NCBI RefSeq assembly: GCF_020510425.1
Contig: NZ_JAHBAH010000001.1
Span: 682,001-746,000 of the forward strand
Source: Quatrionicoccus australiensis
GTDB lineage: Bacteria; Pseudomonadota; Gammaproteobacteria; Burkholderiales; Rhodocyclaceae
Reading direction: 5' to 3'
Length of the DNA: 64,000 nt
A model generated the notes under the pieces. The model searched no databases. It saw only the letters and a program-made list of their open reading frames with translations, and had not been told where the DNA came from. Below, one piece after another: positions 52,398-61,305 of this stretch. How positions within the stretch are numbered: position 1 is the first letter of the stretch; each line of letters opens with the position of its first letter. The translations under genes and the position numbers were made by a program.

Positions 52398-54281
52398 TTA
52401 CGCCGCGACCTTGCCTTTGCCACGTGCCAGACGGCGCACGACAGCCAGCATGCGGTCGATTTCCTCGCAGGTGTTGTAGAACGCCAGCGAAGGACGCACG
52501 GTCGCTTCGACGCCGAAACGGCGCAGGATCGGTTGCGCGCAGTGGTGGCCGGAGCGCACCGCGATGCCTTCCTCGTTCAACGCCCTGCCCACCTCTTCGG
52601 TCGAGTAGCCGGCCAGCACGAAGGAAGCCACGCTCGCCTTGTCCGCCGCCGTGCCGATCAGGCGCACGCCGGGAATCGAGGACAGGCCGCGCGTCGCATA
52701 GACCAGCAGGTCATGCTCGTAGCGGGCGATGTTCTCTATGCCGATACGTTCGACGTAATCGAGCGCCGCACCCAGACCGACCGCGTCGGCGATGTTGCCG
52801 GTACCGGCTTCGAACTTGTTCGGGGCCGGCTGGAACAGCGTCTTCTCGAAGGTAACGTCGGCAATCATGTTGCCGCCGCCCTGCCAGGGAGGCATCTGCT
52901 CAAGCAATGCTGCCTTGCCGTAGACCACGCCGATGCCGGTCGGACCGAAGATCTTGTGGCCCGAGAACACGAAGAAGTCGGCATCAAGCGCCTGCACATT
53001 GACGCGCAGGTGGGAAACCGATTGCGCGCCATCGACCAGCACCTTGGCGCCGGCCGCGTGGGCCATGTCGATCACCTGCTTGATCGGCGTCACCGTCCCC
53101 AGCGCGTTCGAGACTTGCGTCACCGAAACGAGCTTGGTTTTGGCATTGAGCAGTTTCTGGAGTTCGTCCAGTTTGAGCTGCCCGCTGTCGTCGACCGGGA
53201 TGACGCGAATCTTCGCACCGACCTGTGCCGCCAGTTGTTGCCAGGGCACGATGTTGGCGTGGTGTTCAAGCAGCGAGACCACGATCTCGTCGCCTTCGCC
53301 GATGTTCTGGACGCCCCAGGTCTTGGCGACCAGGTTGATGGCTTCCGTTGCACCGCGCACGAAGATGATCTCGTTGGCCGAGCCGGCGCCCAGGAAACGC
53401 TGCACCTTCTGCCGCGCCGCCTCGTAGGCATCGGTCGCTCGCGCCGCCAGTTCATGCGCCGCACGGTGAATATTGGAATTCTCGTGGGCGTAGAAATAGG
53501 CGAGACGGTCGATCACCGATTGCGGCTTCTGCGTGGTCGCGGCGTTGTCGAACCAGACCAGCGGCTTGCCGTTGACGCGCTCCTGGAGAATCGGGAAGTC
53601 GCGGCGCACGGCATTGACGTCGAACGGAGGACGCGCAGACGGGGCAATCTCCGGCTCACGCGCTGCATCCAGGAAATAGAAATTGCCCGAATTTTGCGGT
53701 TGACCGGAAATATCAGCCGATTTGCGTTCGTGGCCGATATCCGCCAGCAAGGCCAGCAATTCGCCCTGTCCCGGCAGGCCGAAGCTCTGCGCGACAACAC
53801 GGTTCTCCGGCTTGGCCGGCACGCCGGACTGCGCGTACGGACTGGCTTCGCCAATGAAGTAGTACGGCGAACCCGGTGGCGATACAGGGAGCGAGTCGGT
53901 GAAAGCGCTCGGCGGCTGTGGCGGGGTGACACTGGGCAGCGAAGCCGCATAGGCCTCCGGCACGCCAAACTCGGCGCCACCGGAACCCAGCGGATCGACA
54001 ACATCCGGCGCAACAGGAGCAGAAGCGGGTTGCGGCAGGATGCTCGGGCCGGACTGAGCCAGGCTCAGTTCCGGTGCCGCGCTTTTGCCAACATCGCTAC
54101 CCGCGCCCAGTGAGCTCGCAAAGTTGTCGAACGAAGGCAAAGCGGCTCCCGGCAGGGCCTGGAAAAAGGCCGATGCCATCCGTCCAAGCGTGACCTCGTC
54201 GGGAAGTCCGGGCGCCGCGCCGGCGCTCAGCCCCGAGGTGACGCCACTGAGGCCATTACTTGTAGGTGTCGGGATATTCAT
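52398..54281 (-). CDS. Cysteine desulfurase, predicted encapsulin cargo, with long disordered N-terminus
   Basis: A 627-residue protein from MNIPTPTSNG, whose ATG overlaps the end of the encapsulin gene by 26 bases. Residues about 220-627 are a type II (SufS/CsdA-like) cysteine desulfurase: PLP lysine K443 in FSGHKIFGPTG and catalytic cysteine C581 in RSGHHCAQP. Residues 1-219 are rich in Pro, Ser, Gly and Ala and look disordered, except for short hydrophobic patches (DEVTLGRMASAFFQALPG, GSPYYFIGEAS and NFYFLDAA). This layout is that of the cargo of family 2A encapsulins, where the disordered arm anchors the enzyme inside the shell. The enzyme takes sulfur from cysteine and gives alanine and persulfide sulfur. 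Confidence 0.95.
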   Translation of the reverse strand: MNIPTPTSNGLSGVTSGLSAGAAPGLPDEVTLGRMASAFFQALPGAALPSFDNFASSLGAGSDVGKSAAPELSLAQSGPSILPQPASAPVAPDVVDPLGSGGAEFGVPEAYAASLPSVTPPQPPSAFTDSLPVSPPGSPYYFIGEASPYAQSGVPAKPENRVVAQSFGLPGQGELLALLADIGHERKSADISGQPQNSGNFYFLDAAREPEIAPSARPPFDVNAVRRDFPILQERVNGKPLVWFDNAATTQKPQSVIDRLAYFYAHENSNIHRAAHELAARATDAYEAARQKVQRFLGAGSANEIIFVRGATEAINLVAKTWGVQNIGEGDEIVVSLLEHHANIVPWQQLAAQVGAKIRVIPVDDSGQLKLDELQKLLNAKTKLVSVTQVSNALGTVTPIKQVIDMAHAAGAKVLVDGAQSVSHLRVNVQALDADFFVFSGHKIFGPTGIGVVYGKAALLEQMPPWQGGGNMIADVTFEKTLFQPAPNKFEAGTGNIADAVGLGAALDYVERIGIENIARYEHDLLVYATRGLSSIPGVRLIGTAADKASVASFVLAGYSTEEVGRALNEEGIAVRSGHHCAQPILRRFGVEATVRPSLAFYNTCEEIDRMLAVVRRLARGKGKVAA

Positions 54282-55182
54282 GGTACTTGCCGATCTCCAC
54301 ATCTTCGAGGACTGCAATCGCATCCGGCACCAGCACGGCCAGCGAGCAATACAGCGAAATCAGGTAGGACGCGATGGCGTTGCGATTGATACCCATGAAG
54401 CGGACCGACAGACCCGGACTCTGTTCGCCGGCCAGACCGGGCTGGAACAGACCAACCACGCCCTGGCGCTTTTCGCCTACGCGCAGCAGGATGATGCTGG
54501 TCTTGCCGCCATCAACCGGGATCTTGTCCGACGGGATCAGCGGAATGCCGCGCCAGGTCAGGAACTGGGCACCGAACAGCGAAACGGTCGGCGGCGGCAC
54601 GCCACGCCGGGTGCATTCGCGGCCAAAGGCAGCGATCGCCAGCGGATGCGCGAGGAAGAAGGCGGGTTCTTTCCAGACCTTGGTCAGCAGGTCGTCGAGG
54701 TCGTCCGGGGTCGGCGCACCGGTCAGCGTCGAGATGCGCTGTTCGTCGGCGATGTTGGCGAGCAGGCCATAATCCGGGTTGTTGATGAGTTCCGATTCCT
54801 GACGTTCCTTGATCGTCTCGATGGTCAGGCGCAGTTGTTCCTTGATCTGGTCATGCGGGCTGCTGTACAGGTCGGAAACGCGGGTATGCACGTCGAGGAT
54901 GGTATTGACGGCATTGAGGAAGTATTCGCGCGGCTGCTCGTCGTAATCGACGAAGGTGTTCGGCAGCTCGGACTCGTCGCGCTGCGAGCAGGCAACGCGC
55001 ACATCAGCCGGATTCTTGACCGTGTTCAGGCGGTAGATACCAGCTTCGACCGGCAGCCACTGCAGCAGGTGCACCAGCCAGCGCGGGCTGATGGTCGACA
55101 GTTGGGCGGTGGTCTTGGTGGCATTCGCCAACTGCCGTGCGGCGGTATCGCCCAGGGCGGTGGCTTCGGGATGTTGAGCCAT
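54256..55182 (-). CDS. Family 2A encapsulin shell protein (SrpI-like)
   Basis: A 308-residue HK97-fold shell protein. It has the family 2 N-terminal arm (ATKTTAQLSTISPRWLVHLLQWLPVEAGIYRLN), an internal helix rich in D/E/K (LRLTIETIKERQESELINN), the PDYGLLAN and ISTLTGAPTPDDLDDLL region, and the late VGLFQPGL and VRFMGINRNAIASYL segments of SrpI-type proteins. There is no cyclic-nucleotide domain, so it is type 2A and not 2B. Identical subunits assemble an icosahedral compartment; the cargo desulfurase is encoded in the overlapping downstream gene. The older label 'major membrane protein I' for SrpI relatives is a misnomer. Upstream 106 bases separate it from an XRE gene. Confidence 0.93.
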   Translation of the reverse strand: MAQHPEATALGDTAARQLANATKTTAQLSTISPRWLVHLLQWLPVEAGIYRLNTVKNPADVRVACSQRDESELPNTFVDYDEQPREYFLNAVNTILDVHTRVSDLYSSPHDQIKEQLRLTIETIKERQESELINNPDYGLLANIADEQRISTLTGAPTPDDLDDLLTKVWKEPAFFLAHPLAIAAFGRECTRRGVPPPTVSLFGAQFLTWRGIPLIPSDKIPVDGGKTSIILLRVGEKRQGVVGLFQPGLAGEQSPGLSVRFMGINRNAIASYLISLYCSLAVLVPDAIAVLEDVEIGKYHEYPDTYK

Positions 55183-55288
55183 GTAACTCTCCTTAGATCA
55201 GGAATGAAAATATTTATAAGAAATTCAGCTAAGCATTGTCGAAAGGAGGGCTCCCGCCTTCAACATGCTATAGCCATCAAGCAGGAGT

Positions 55289-55516
55289 TCAGGCCGCCTG
55301 TTGTTCGCAATGGGCAAGCAGACCGGAGAGAGGAATACCGAGGGCCGCGGCCAGCTTGGCGGCGGTCGCCAGCGAGGGAATCGCCCGTCCCCGCTCGACT
55401 TCGCCGAGATAAGAACGGTTGAGGTCGGCCTTCTCGGCGAGCAGTTCCTGCGACCAGCCGTGGTGTTCGCGAAAGTGCCGCACGGCGAGACCAAAATCCT
55501 GGATCAGGGCGGTCAT
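55289..55516 (-). CDS. XRE-family (Cro/CI-type) small regulator
   Basis: A 75-residue protein that is almost only an HTH: LAVRHFREHHGWSQELLAEKADLNRSYLGEVERGRAIPSLAT. Its ATG overlaps the serine acetyltransferase stop (ATGA at 55513-55516), so it is coupled to cysteine synthesis genes and lies just before the encapsulin gene. It may autoregulate the operon or sense cysteine through its single C-terminal cysteine (LLAHCEQQAA). Neither is shown. Confidence 0.85.
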   Translation of the reverse strand: MTALIQDFGLAVRHFREHHGWSQELLAEKADLNRSYLGEVERGRAIPSLATAAKLAAALGIPLSGLLAHCEQQAA

Positions 55517-56478
55517 TGCGTCACCTTGCCGGCACCACCCGGCTCATGCTGCAGGCTGGCCTGCGAAACATGGCTGCCGGGCGGGACGCTGCGCGTCAGC
55601 CAGACATTGCCGCCGATGCTCGAGCCCTGGCCGATGGTGATGCGGCCCAGGATGGTCGCACCGGCATAGACAACGACTTCATCCTCGAGAATCGGATGCC
55701 GTGGCGCCCCTTTTTCGAGCGCACCGGTTTCATCCTGCGTGAAACGCTTGGCGCCCAGCGTCACCGCCTGATAAAGACGCACGCGCTGTCCGATGACGGT
55801 GGTTTCGCCAATCACGACACCCGTGCCGTGGTCGATGAAGAAGCCGGGGCCGATCTTGGCACCGGGATGAATGTCGATGCCGGTTGTCGAATGGGCAATC
55901 TCGGACAGGATGCGGGCGACCAGCGGCGCGCCCAGCGTATACAGGGCGTGTGCCAGGCGGTAATAGATCACCGCGAGTATGCCCGGATAGCAAAGCAGCA
56001 CTTCGTCTACGCTGCGCGCCGCCGGGTCGCCCGAATAGGCCGCCTCGACATCGGAGTCGAGCAGGTTGCGCAGGGCCGGCAGCTGCTGCGCGAAGGCCTT
56101 GACGATCTCGGCCGCAAGCGACTCGACATCGTTCCGCTCTTCGCACTGCAGGCGCCGGTTGTAGCCCAGTTCCAGTTCGACCTGGCCGAACAGCGCATTG
56201 AGCGCGCTGTCCAGCGTATGGCCGACGTAGAAGTCCTCGCCTTCCTGGTGCAGGTCGGAAGGACCGAGGCGCATCGGGAACAACACACCACACAACGACT
56301 CGGCAATGTCCTTCAATGCCTCGCGCGACGGGAATTCGCGCACAGCGAACTCCCGGCTGCGCTGTTGCTGCTCGCGCCAACGATCGCGGGCGGCGTGCAG
56401 TTCGGCGACGATTTCCTTGACGCCCCAGCCGCCAACCTGCTCATAGGCGAGGGACGAGTTGGCGACTGGATGTCTCAT
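55513..56478 (-). CDS. cysE: Serine O-acetyltransferase (EpsC/CysE type)
   Basis: A 321-residue enzyme that acetylates serine with acetyl-CoA. The N-terminal helical extension is long (about 150 residues), as in EpsC. The C-terminal left-handed beta-helix has hexapeptide repeats ([30 protein letters not shown]) and the catalytic histidines (FIDHGTG and the earlier HSTTG). It overlaps cysK by four bases. Its product O-acetylserine is both the CysK substrate and the precursor of the CysB effector. Confidence 0.95.
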   Translation of the reverse strand: MRHPVANSSLAYEQVGGWGVKEIVAELHAARDRWREQQQRSREFAVREFPSREALKDIAESLCGVLFPMRLGPSDLHQEGEDFYVGHTLDSALNALFGQVELELGYNRRLQCEERNDVESLAAEIVKAFAQQLPALRNLLDSDVEAAYSGDPAARSVDEVLLCYPGILAVIYYRLAHALYTLGAPLVARILSEIAHSTTGIDIHPGAKIGPGFFIDHGTGVVIGETTVIGQRVRLYQAVTLGAKRFTQDETGALEKGAPRHPILEDEVVVYAGATILGRITIGQGSSIGGNVWLTRSVPPGSHVSQASLQHEPGGAGKVTQ

Positions 56479-57449
56479 GCGGCCAGCCCGGCTTCGTTGA
56501 ACAGGCCTTCGAACAGGATGGAGCTGAGGTAACGTTCGCCGGAGTCGGGCAGCACGACGACGATGGTCTTGCCGGCGTTTTCCGGCTTCTGCGCCAGGCG
56601 GGCAGCAGCGGCGACGGCGGCGCCGCTCGAAATACCGGAAATGATGCCTTCTTCCTTGGCCAGGCGGCGGGCGTAGAGCACGGCATCCTCGTTGGATACC
56701 TGTTCGACGGCATCGACCAGCGCCAGGTCGAGCACGCCCGGCACGAAACCGGCACCAATGCCCTGAATTTTGTGCGGCCCCGGCTTGATCGGCTCGCCTG
56801 CCTTGGCCTGGGTCAGCACCGGACTGGCGGTCGGTTCGACGGCAACCGACTGGATCGCCTTGCCCTTCTGCTGCTTGATGAATCGCGAAACGCCGGTAAT
56901 CGTGCCACCGGTACCGACGCCAGAAACGAAGATGTCAATCGCGCCGTCGGTGTCATTCCAGATTTCCGGACCGGTCGTCGCTTCGTGGATGGCCGGATTG
57001 GCCGGATTCTTGAACTGCTGCAGCAGCACGTACTTGGCGTCGGAAGCCGCAATTTCCTCGGCCTTGGCGATGGCGCCGGACATGCCCTTGGCGCCTTCGG
57101 TCAGGACCAGCTTGGCACCGAAGGCGGTGAGCAGCTTGCGGCGTTCGATACTCATCGTTTCCGGCATGGTCAGGGTCAGCGGAATGCCCTTGGCGGCGGC
57201 AACGAAGGCGAGCGCGATGCCGGTGTTACCGGAAGTCGGTTCGACCAGTTCCTTGCCCGGCCCGAGCAGGCCGCGCTTTTCGGCATCATTGATCAGGGCG
57301 GCGCCAATCCGGCACTTGACCGAATAGGCCGGGTTGCGACCTTCGATCTTGGCCAGCACAGTTGCCCTGGCACCATCGATGATGCGGTTGAGGCGGATCA
57401 GCGGCGTATTGCCGATGGACTGCGAGTTATCTGCAAAAATCTTGGACAT
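56475..57449 (-). CDS. cysK: Cysteine synthase A (O-acetylserine sulfhydrylase)
   Basis: A 324-residue fold-type II PLP enzyme. The lysine is in [11 protein letters not shown], the PLP phosphate loop in [11 protein letters not shown] and the substrate loop in [12 protein letters not shown]. It makes cysteine from O-acetylserine and sulfide. It is coupled to the acetyltransferase gene and preceded by the rhodanese gene 24 bases upstream. Cysteine made here is the direct substrate of the encapsulated desulfurase encoded three genes later. Confidence 0.96.
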   Translation of the reverse strand: MSKIFADNSQSIGNTPLIRLNRIIDGARATVLAKIEGRNPAYSVKCRIGAALINDAEKRGLLGPGKELVEPTSGNTGIALAFVAAAKGIPLTLTMPETMSIERRKLLTAFGAKLVLTEGAKGMSGAIAKAEEIAASDAKYVLLQQFKNPANPAIHEATTGPEIWNDTDGAIDIFVSGVGTGGTITGVSRFIKQQKGKAIQSVAVEPTASPVLTQAKAGEPIKPGPHKIQGIGAGFVPGVLDLALVDAVEQVSNEDAVLYARRLAKEEGIISGISSGAAVAAAARLAQKPENAGKTIVVVLPDSGERYLSSILFEGLFNEAGLAA

Positions 57450-57473
57450 TGCTGTATCTCCCTAAAAAGTTGA

Positions 57474-57992
57474 TTAATCCTGGACCCAGGGCAAACCGGC
57501 ATGACGCCAGCCGTTGAAGGCGCCGCGACGCTGCTGCTCGTCGAGATCGCCCTCGAAACCTTCGGTGATGTTGAAGACGTTCTTGAAACCGGCCTTTTGC
57601 GCCGCTTCGGCTGCCGCCGCCGAGCGCTTGCCGCTGCGGCAGAGGAGCAGGAAGACTTCATCCTTGCCGCCCTTGGCTTCGAGTTCCTTGGCAAAACGCG
57701 GATTGCGCGACAGCGACAGGCCGGTCGCCCAGGCGACATGCTTCGATTCCGGCACATGGCCGACGAACTTGCGCTCCTCGGCGGTGCGCACATCGACCAG
57801 CACGGCTTCGCCACTGGTGAAGAGCGTCCAGGCGTCCTGCGGCGAGACGCTGCCGGCATAGGGCAACGCTTCTTCCTGAGCGCGCTGGCGGGCCTTTTCC
57901 AGAATCGGCGAACAGGCGCCGGCGAAACCATCTTCGGCGAAGACCGCGGGCGCCCCGGAAGGCTGCTGGAGATCAATCACGACATCGGACAT
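57474..57992 (-). CDS. Rhodanese-domain protein
   Basis: A 172-residue single rhodanese domain with a short N-terminal extension. The catalytic loop is CRSGKRS and the fold markers VLVDVRTAEE and GHVPESKHV are intact. It is the first gene of the encapsulin operon. A rhodanese is a regular neighbour of family 2A encapsulins and could carry sulfane sulfur to or from the compartment. A good ribosome site (AAAGGAA) precedes the ATG. Confidence 0.92.
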   Translation of the reverse strand: MSDVVIDLQQPSGAPAVFAEDGFAGACSPILEKARQRAQEEALPYAGSVSPQDAWTLFTSGEAVLVDVRTAEERKFVGHVPESKHVAWATGLSLSRNPRFAKELEAKGGKDEVFLLLCRSGKRSAAAAEAAQKAGFKNVFNITEGFEGDLDEQQRRGAFNGWRHAGLPWVQD

Positions 57993-58391
57993 GGAAATTC
58001 CTTTCGCATCTTGGCGACCAGCACAGATCGGCTGGCCCAGGTTGGGATCGGCGTCGCCGGAAAGCCTGCGGTGACGTCTGTAGCCGCCAATTTATGCCGC
58101 GCTCTTCATGACAAGAACGAATAAAAATTCAGATCGATATAACAAACAACGTAATAAGGGTGTTGGCTATAGCCACCTGAAACCACCCGGCAGGATTCGT
58201 GGCGGTCGACATATGGAAATAGCCAAAAAGTCTTTGTCGACCGTCTGGCTCCGCTCCACAATGCCAACCAGCCGCCGGATTTAATCGATAACTTGCCAGG
58301 GCGGCCGACAAGTACTGGCTAAAGCGTCGCTCGCTCCAGTACTCCCCGGGAGCCGGCAGCGCCGGACTCACAGGGGAGCAAGGAGTTGAAA
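57993..58391. other. Divergent intergenic region upstream of the encapsulin/cysteine operon
   Basis: About 400 bases with no convincing gene. The AT-rich stretch 58105-58165 is the probable operon promoter on the minus strand. GTCGAC hexamers lie at 58205-58210 and 58236-58241. An inverted repeat AGTACTGG/CCAGTACT spans 58311-58343, and a longer hairpin follows at 58342-58379 on the plus strand before a small ORF. Confidence 0.5.
58342..58379 (+). promoter_or_regulatory. Structured leader hairpin before a small ORF
   Basis: Nested stems CTCCCC/GGGGAG, GAG/CTC and CCGGC/GCCGG give one long interrupted hairpin, directly followed by CAAGGAG and the ATG at 58392. If transcribed, it would place the ribosome site right beside the stem. 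It does not match a riboswitch class I know. Confidence 0.35.
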
Positions 58392-58571
58392 ATGGTTCTG
58401 ACCCTCGAATTGCCGATCCGCCCGGCCCGCATCGATCTGTTTGCCACCTACGAAAGCCGCTTCGGCGCCCTGCCCGGCTGGCTGGACGAAACGCAACCGG
58501 AAGAAGCGCGCGCCCTGCTCCGCCTGGCCTTGCGCCGTGGCGCACCGCTGGTGCCAGCCGATCTTTCCTGA
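58392..58571 (+). CDS. Small protein of 59 residues, unknown
   Basis: Encodes MVLTLELPIRPARIDLFAT and on to RALLRLALRRGAPLVPADLS, with a strong AAGGAG site eight bases from the ATG and a perfect terminator directly after. These signals make a real short gene likely. No domain is recognised. A possible helix at about 36-50 is amphipathic and basic. Confidence 0.6.
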   Translation: MVLTLELPIRPARIDLFATYESRFGALPGWLDETQPEEARALLRLALRRGAPLVPADLS

Positions 58572-58593
58572 GCCCATCAAGCTGCCACAAAGC

Positions 58594-58627
58594 AAAAGGC
58601 CCTCCGATATCCGGAGGGCCTTTTTTT
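58594..58627 (+). terminator. Strong terminator
   Basis: Stem AAAAGGCCCTCCG / CGGAGGGCCTTTT with a short loop and a T7 run, after the 59-residue ORF. On the other strand it may also serve the DUF2325 gene, which ends at 58637. Confidence 0.92.
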
Positions 58628-58636
58628 CGTCCGGGT

Positions 58637-58918
58637 TCAGGCGGCAACGCCGGCCAGCACCGAACTCAACTGCACGACACTGCGCTTGCTGAACACCACC
58701 GGCACCGACATTTCGTCGGCCGCCCGGCGGATCTTGCGCGCCAGGCCATGATTGATCTGGTCGACCATGACCACGATGACGCGCGTATCGAGCGGAATCC
58801 GGCGATGGCACTCACTCTGGTTGCGCCCGCTCCAGTGCCGCACCGGCAAATAGCCCTGCCCGGCAAGGAAGTCCTTGTAGTTGCCTACCCGATCACCACC
58901 AACAATCAATGCGGCCAT
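58637..58918 (-). CDS. DUF2325-type small protein
   Basis: A 93-residue protein with a GGDRVGNYKDFLAGQG start, a middle strand (DTRVIVVMVDQINHGLARKIRRAA) and VPVVFSKRSVVQLSSVL at the end. This is the DUF2325 pattern (a Rossmann-like strand order, often with histidine and arginine in the middle). Related proteins are often fused to nucleotide-binding domains; the function is unknown. A single-gene unit. Confidence 0.75.
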   Translation of the reverse strand: MAALIVGGDRVGNYKDFLAGQGYLPVRHWSGRNQSECHRRIPLDTRVIVVMVDQINHGLARKIRRAADEMSVPVVFSKRSVVQLSSVLAGVAA

Positions 58919-59057
58919 GATGTACCCCTGCGATTTCGACAGCCTCAATCTAGCGCCCGCAGAACGGGGATGGAACGAGCTTGTTTGTCGAAGGACATAA
59001 GGCAAGGGCTGATAAGCTTTTCCGCCAAGCTGCCAATGCGGAAACGGAAAATAAAAA

Positions 59058-59086
59058 GCCCGTCACGCAGGGTGACGGGCAAAAAA
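59058..59086 (-). terminator. Terminator between the sigma-54 activator gene and the DUF2325 gene
   Basis: Stem GCCCGTCAC / GTGACGGGC with loop GCAG, and T runs on the minus-strand side. It stands in a 396-base gap (58919-59314) that is otherwise without a gene; this gap also has a GTCGAC hexamer at 59277-59282. Confidence 0.75.
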
Positions 59087-59314
59087 CGCTAGGCGTTTGG
59101 AGAGAGATGACAATGAACGCAGGGAGTTCATGTCTGCCAATTTACCGGCGGGCCGGCCGATCCGGAACGACTTGTTTGCGATAAGGATATGCGGCGGCCA
59201 TTCATATCGAATGCACTACGAAGCGCCTGCTCACGGGATTTGCATGACCCGCACCAAACCGGCAACATTAGAACGGTCGACCGTCAAAAAATACGAAAAA
59301 CCAGACAGGACAAC

Positions 59315-60454
<1,140 letters not shown>

Positions 60455-60623
60455 TTCGATTCCCCTTGGGCGACGCCCGATAAACGCGCCCACCCCTTTC
60501 TGTGAAAGGACATTCCCGACAGTTTCCGGCTTGCCACCGAAAATCCGTCCCTGCACTTTTTTCCCCTGCTGCTGTCCGGTCCGCCGCGTGGTTGTCTGCG
60601 GCGCGAACTCGGCGAAGCGGGGA

Positions 60624-60839
60624 TCAGAGCTTGGCGATCGAAACCTCCGTCGATTTGACCAGGGCGAGCACATCGGTGCCGATCTGCAGATCGAGATCCT
60701 TGACCGAGCGGGTGGTGATTACCGAAGTGACGATGCCGAACGGCGTATCGACTTCGACTTCGGAAACGACGGGACCAAGGACGATGTCCTTGACGACGCC
60801 CTTGAACTGGTTACGTGCATTGATCAGCTGGATGGTCAT
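60624..60839 (-). CDS. Mop-type molybdate-binding protein
   Basis: A 71-residue single Mop (TOBE) domain: MTIQLINARNQFKGVVKDIVLG and on to VTSVITTRSVKDLDLQIGTDVLALVKSTEV. Such proteins bind oxyanions, mainly molybdate, as hexamers and store or sense them. It lies between the sigma-54 activator gene (170 bases away) and a long leader, as a separate unit. A molybdoenzyme is not encoded in this window. Confidence 0.9.
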   Translation of the reverse strand: MTIQLINARNQFKGVVKDIVLGPVVSEVEVDTPFGIVTSVITTRSVKDLDLQIGTDVLALVKSTEVSIAKL

Positions 60840-61043
60840 GCTCTTCTTCCTTAATGACTGTTGGGATTCGATGAATCGCTGCCGCCCCCTTACCTTGCGC
60901 GAAACGGGCATTCAAGCCGGCATTGCGGCGGTTGGAGCGGCATGGCGTGAGCACAGGTTAAGAGCGATCGGCCCGGGCAACAAAGACAGTTTTCATATAA
61001 GCATTTTCGAGCGGCAATGACACCGACAAGAGATCGTCCAGGC

Positions 61044-61063
61044 ACTGTTGCCAGCGCAGCAGC
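61044..61063. repeat. 20-bp direct repeat, copy 1
   Basis: ACTGTTGCCAGCGCAGCAGC; the second copy begins 32 bases later at 61076. Only two copies are present, so this is not a CRISPR array. Confidence 0.8.
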
Positions 61064-61075
61064 TCATCTTGAAAT

Positions 61076-61095
61076 ACTGTTGCCAGCGCAGCAGC
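61076..61095. repeat. 20-bp direct repeat, copy 2
   Basis: Identical to 61044-61063. The pair lies about 210 bases before tonB and may reflect a local duplication or tandem regulator sites. Confidence 0.8.
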
Positions 61096-61305
61096 CGAAC
61101 ACAAAAAGACGCCGGGACACACACCGGAGCCGCGCTCTCGTTATCAGAAAAGTTGCTGAATTTTCCGTGCCTTAGCAAAAATGCTTCTTAGCAAACCGGT
61201 TTCGGGCATGGCTCATGCTGCACCACAGCAACAGCAAACCGGCGCATCGCCTCAGCATTCACTGGCGATACACCGACACCCCATTCATCCAGAGACTCAT
61301 TGCCC

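Larger units (their letters stand above)
60840..61305. other. Intergenic region upstream of tonB, with a direct repeat
   Basis: About 465 bases with no convincing gene. ACTGTTGCCAGCGCAGCAGC occurs at 61044-61063 and again at 61076-61095. No clear Fur box was found by eye, although tonB-exbBD operons are often iron-regulated. Confidence 0.5.

Noticed and set aside
54256..55182. 'Major membrane protein I' or phage capsid for the shell gene
   Set aside because: No membrane spans, no phage genes nearby; SrpI-like sequence and the desulfurase neighbour fit a family 2A encapsulin.
61044..61095. Possible CRISPR array
   Set aside because: Only two 20-bp copies with a 12-base spacer, no further repeats and no cas genes.
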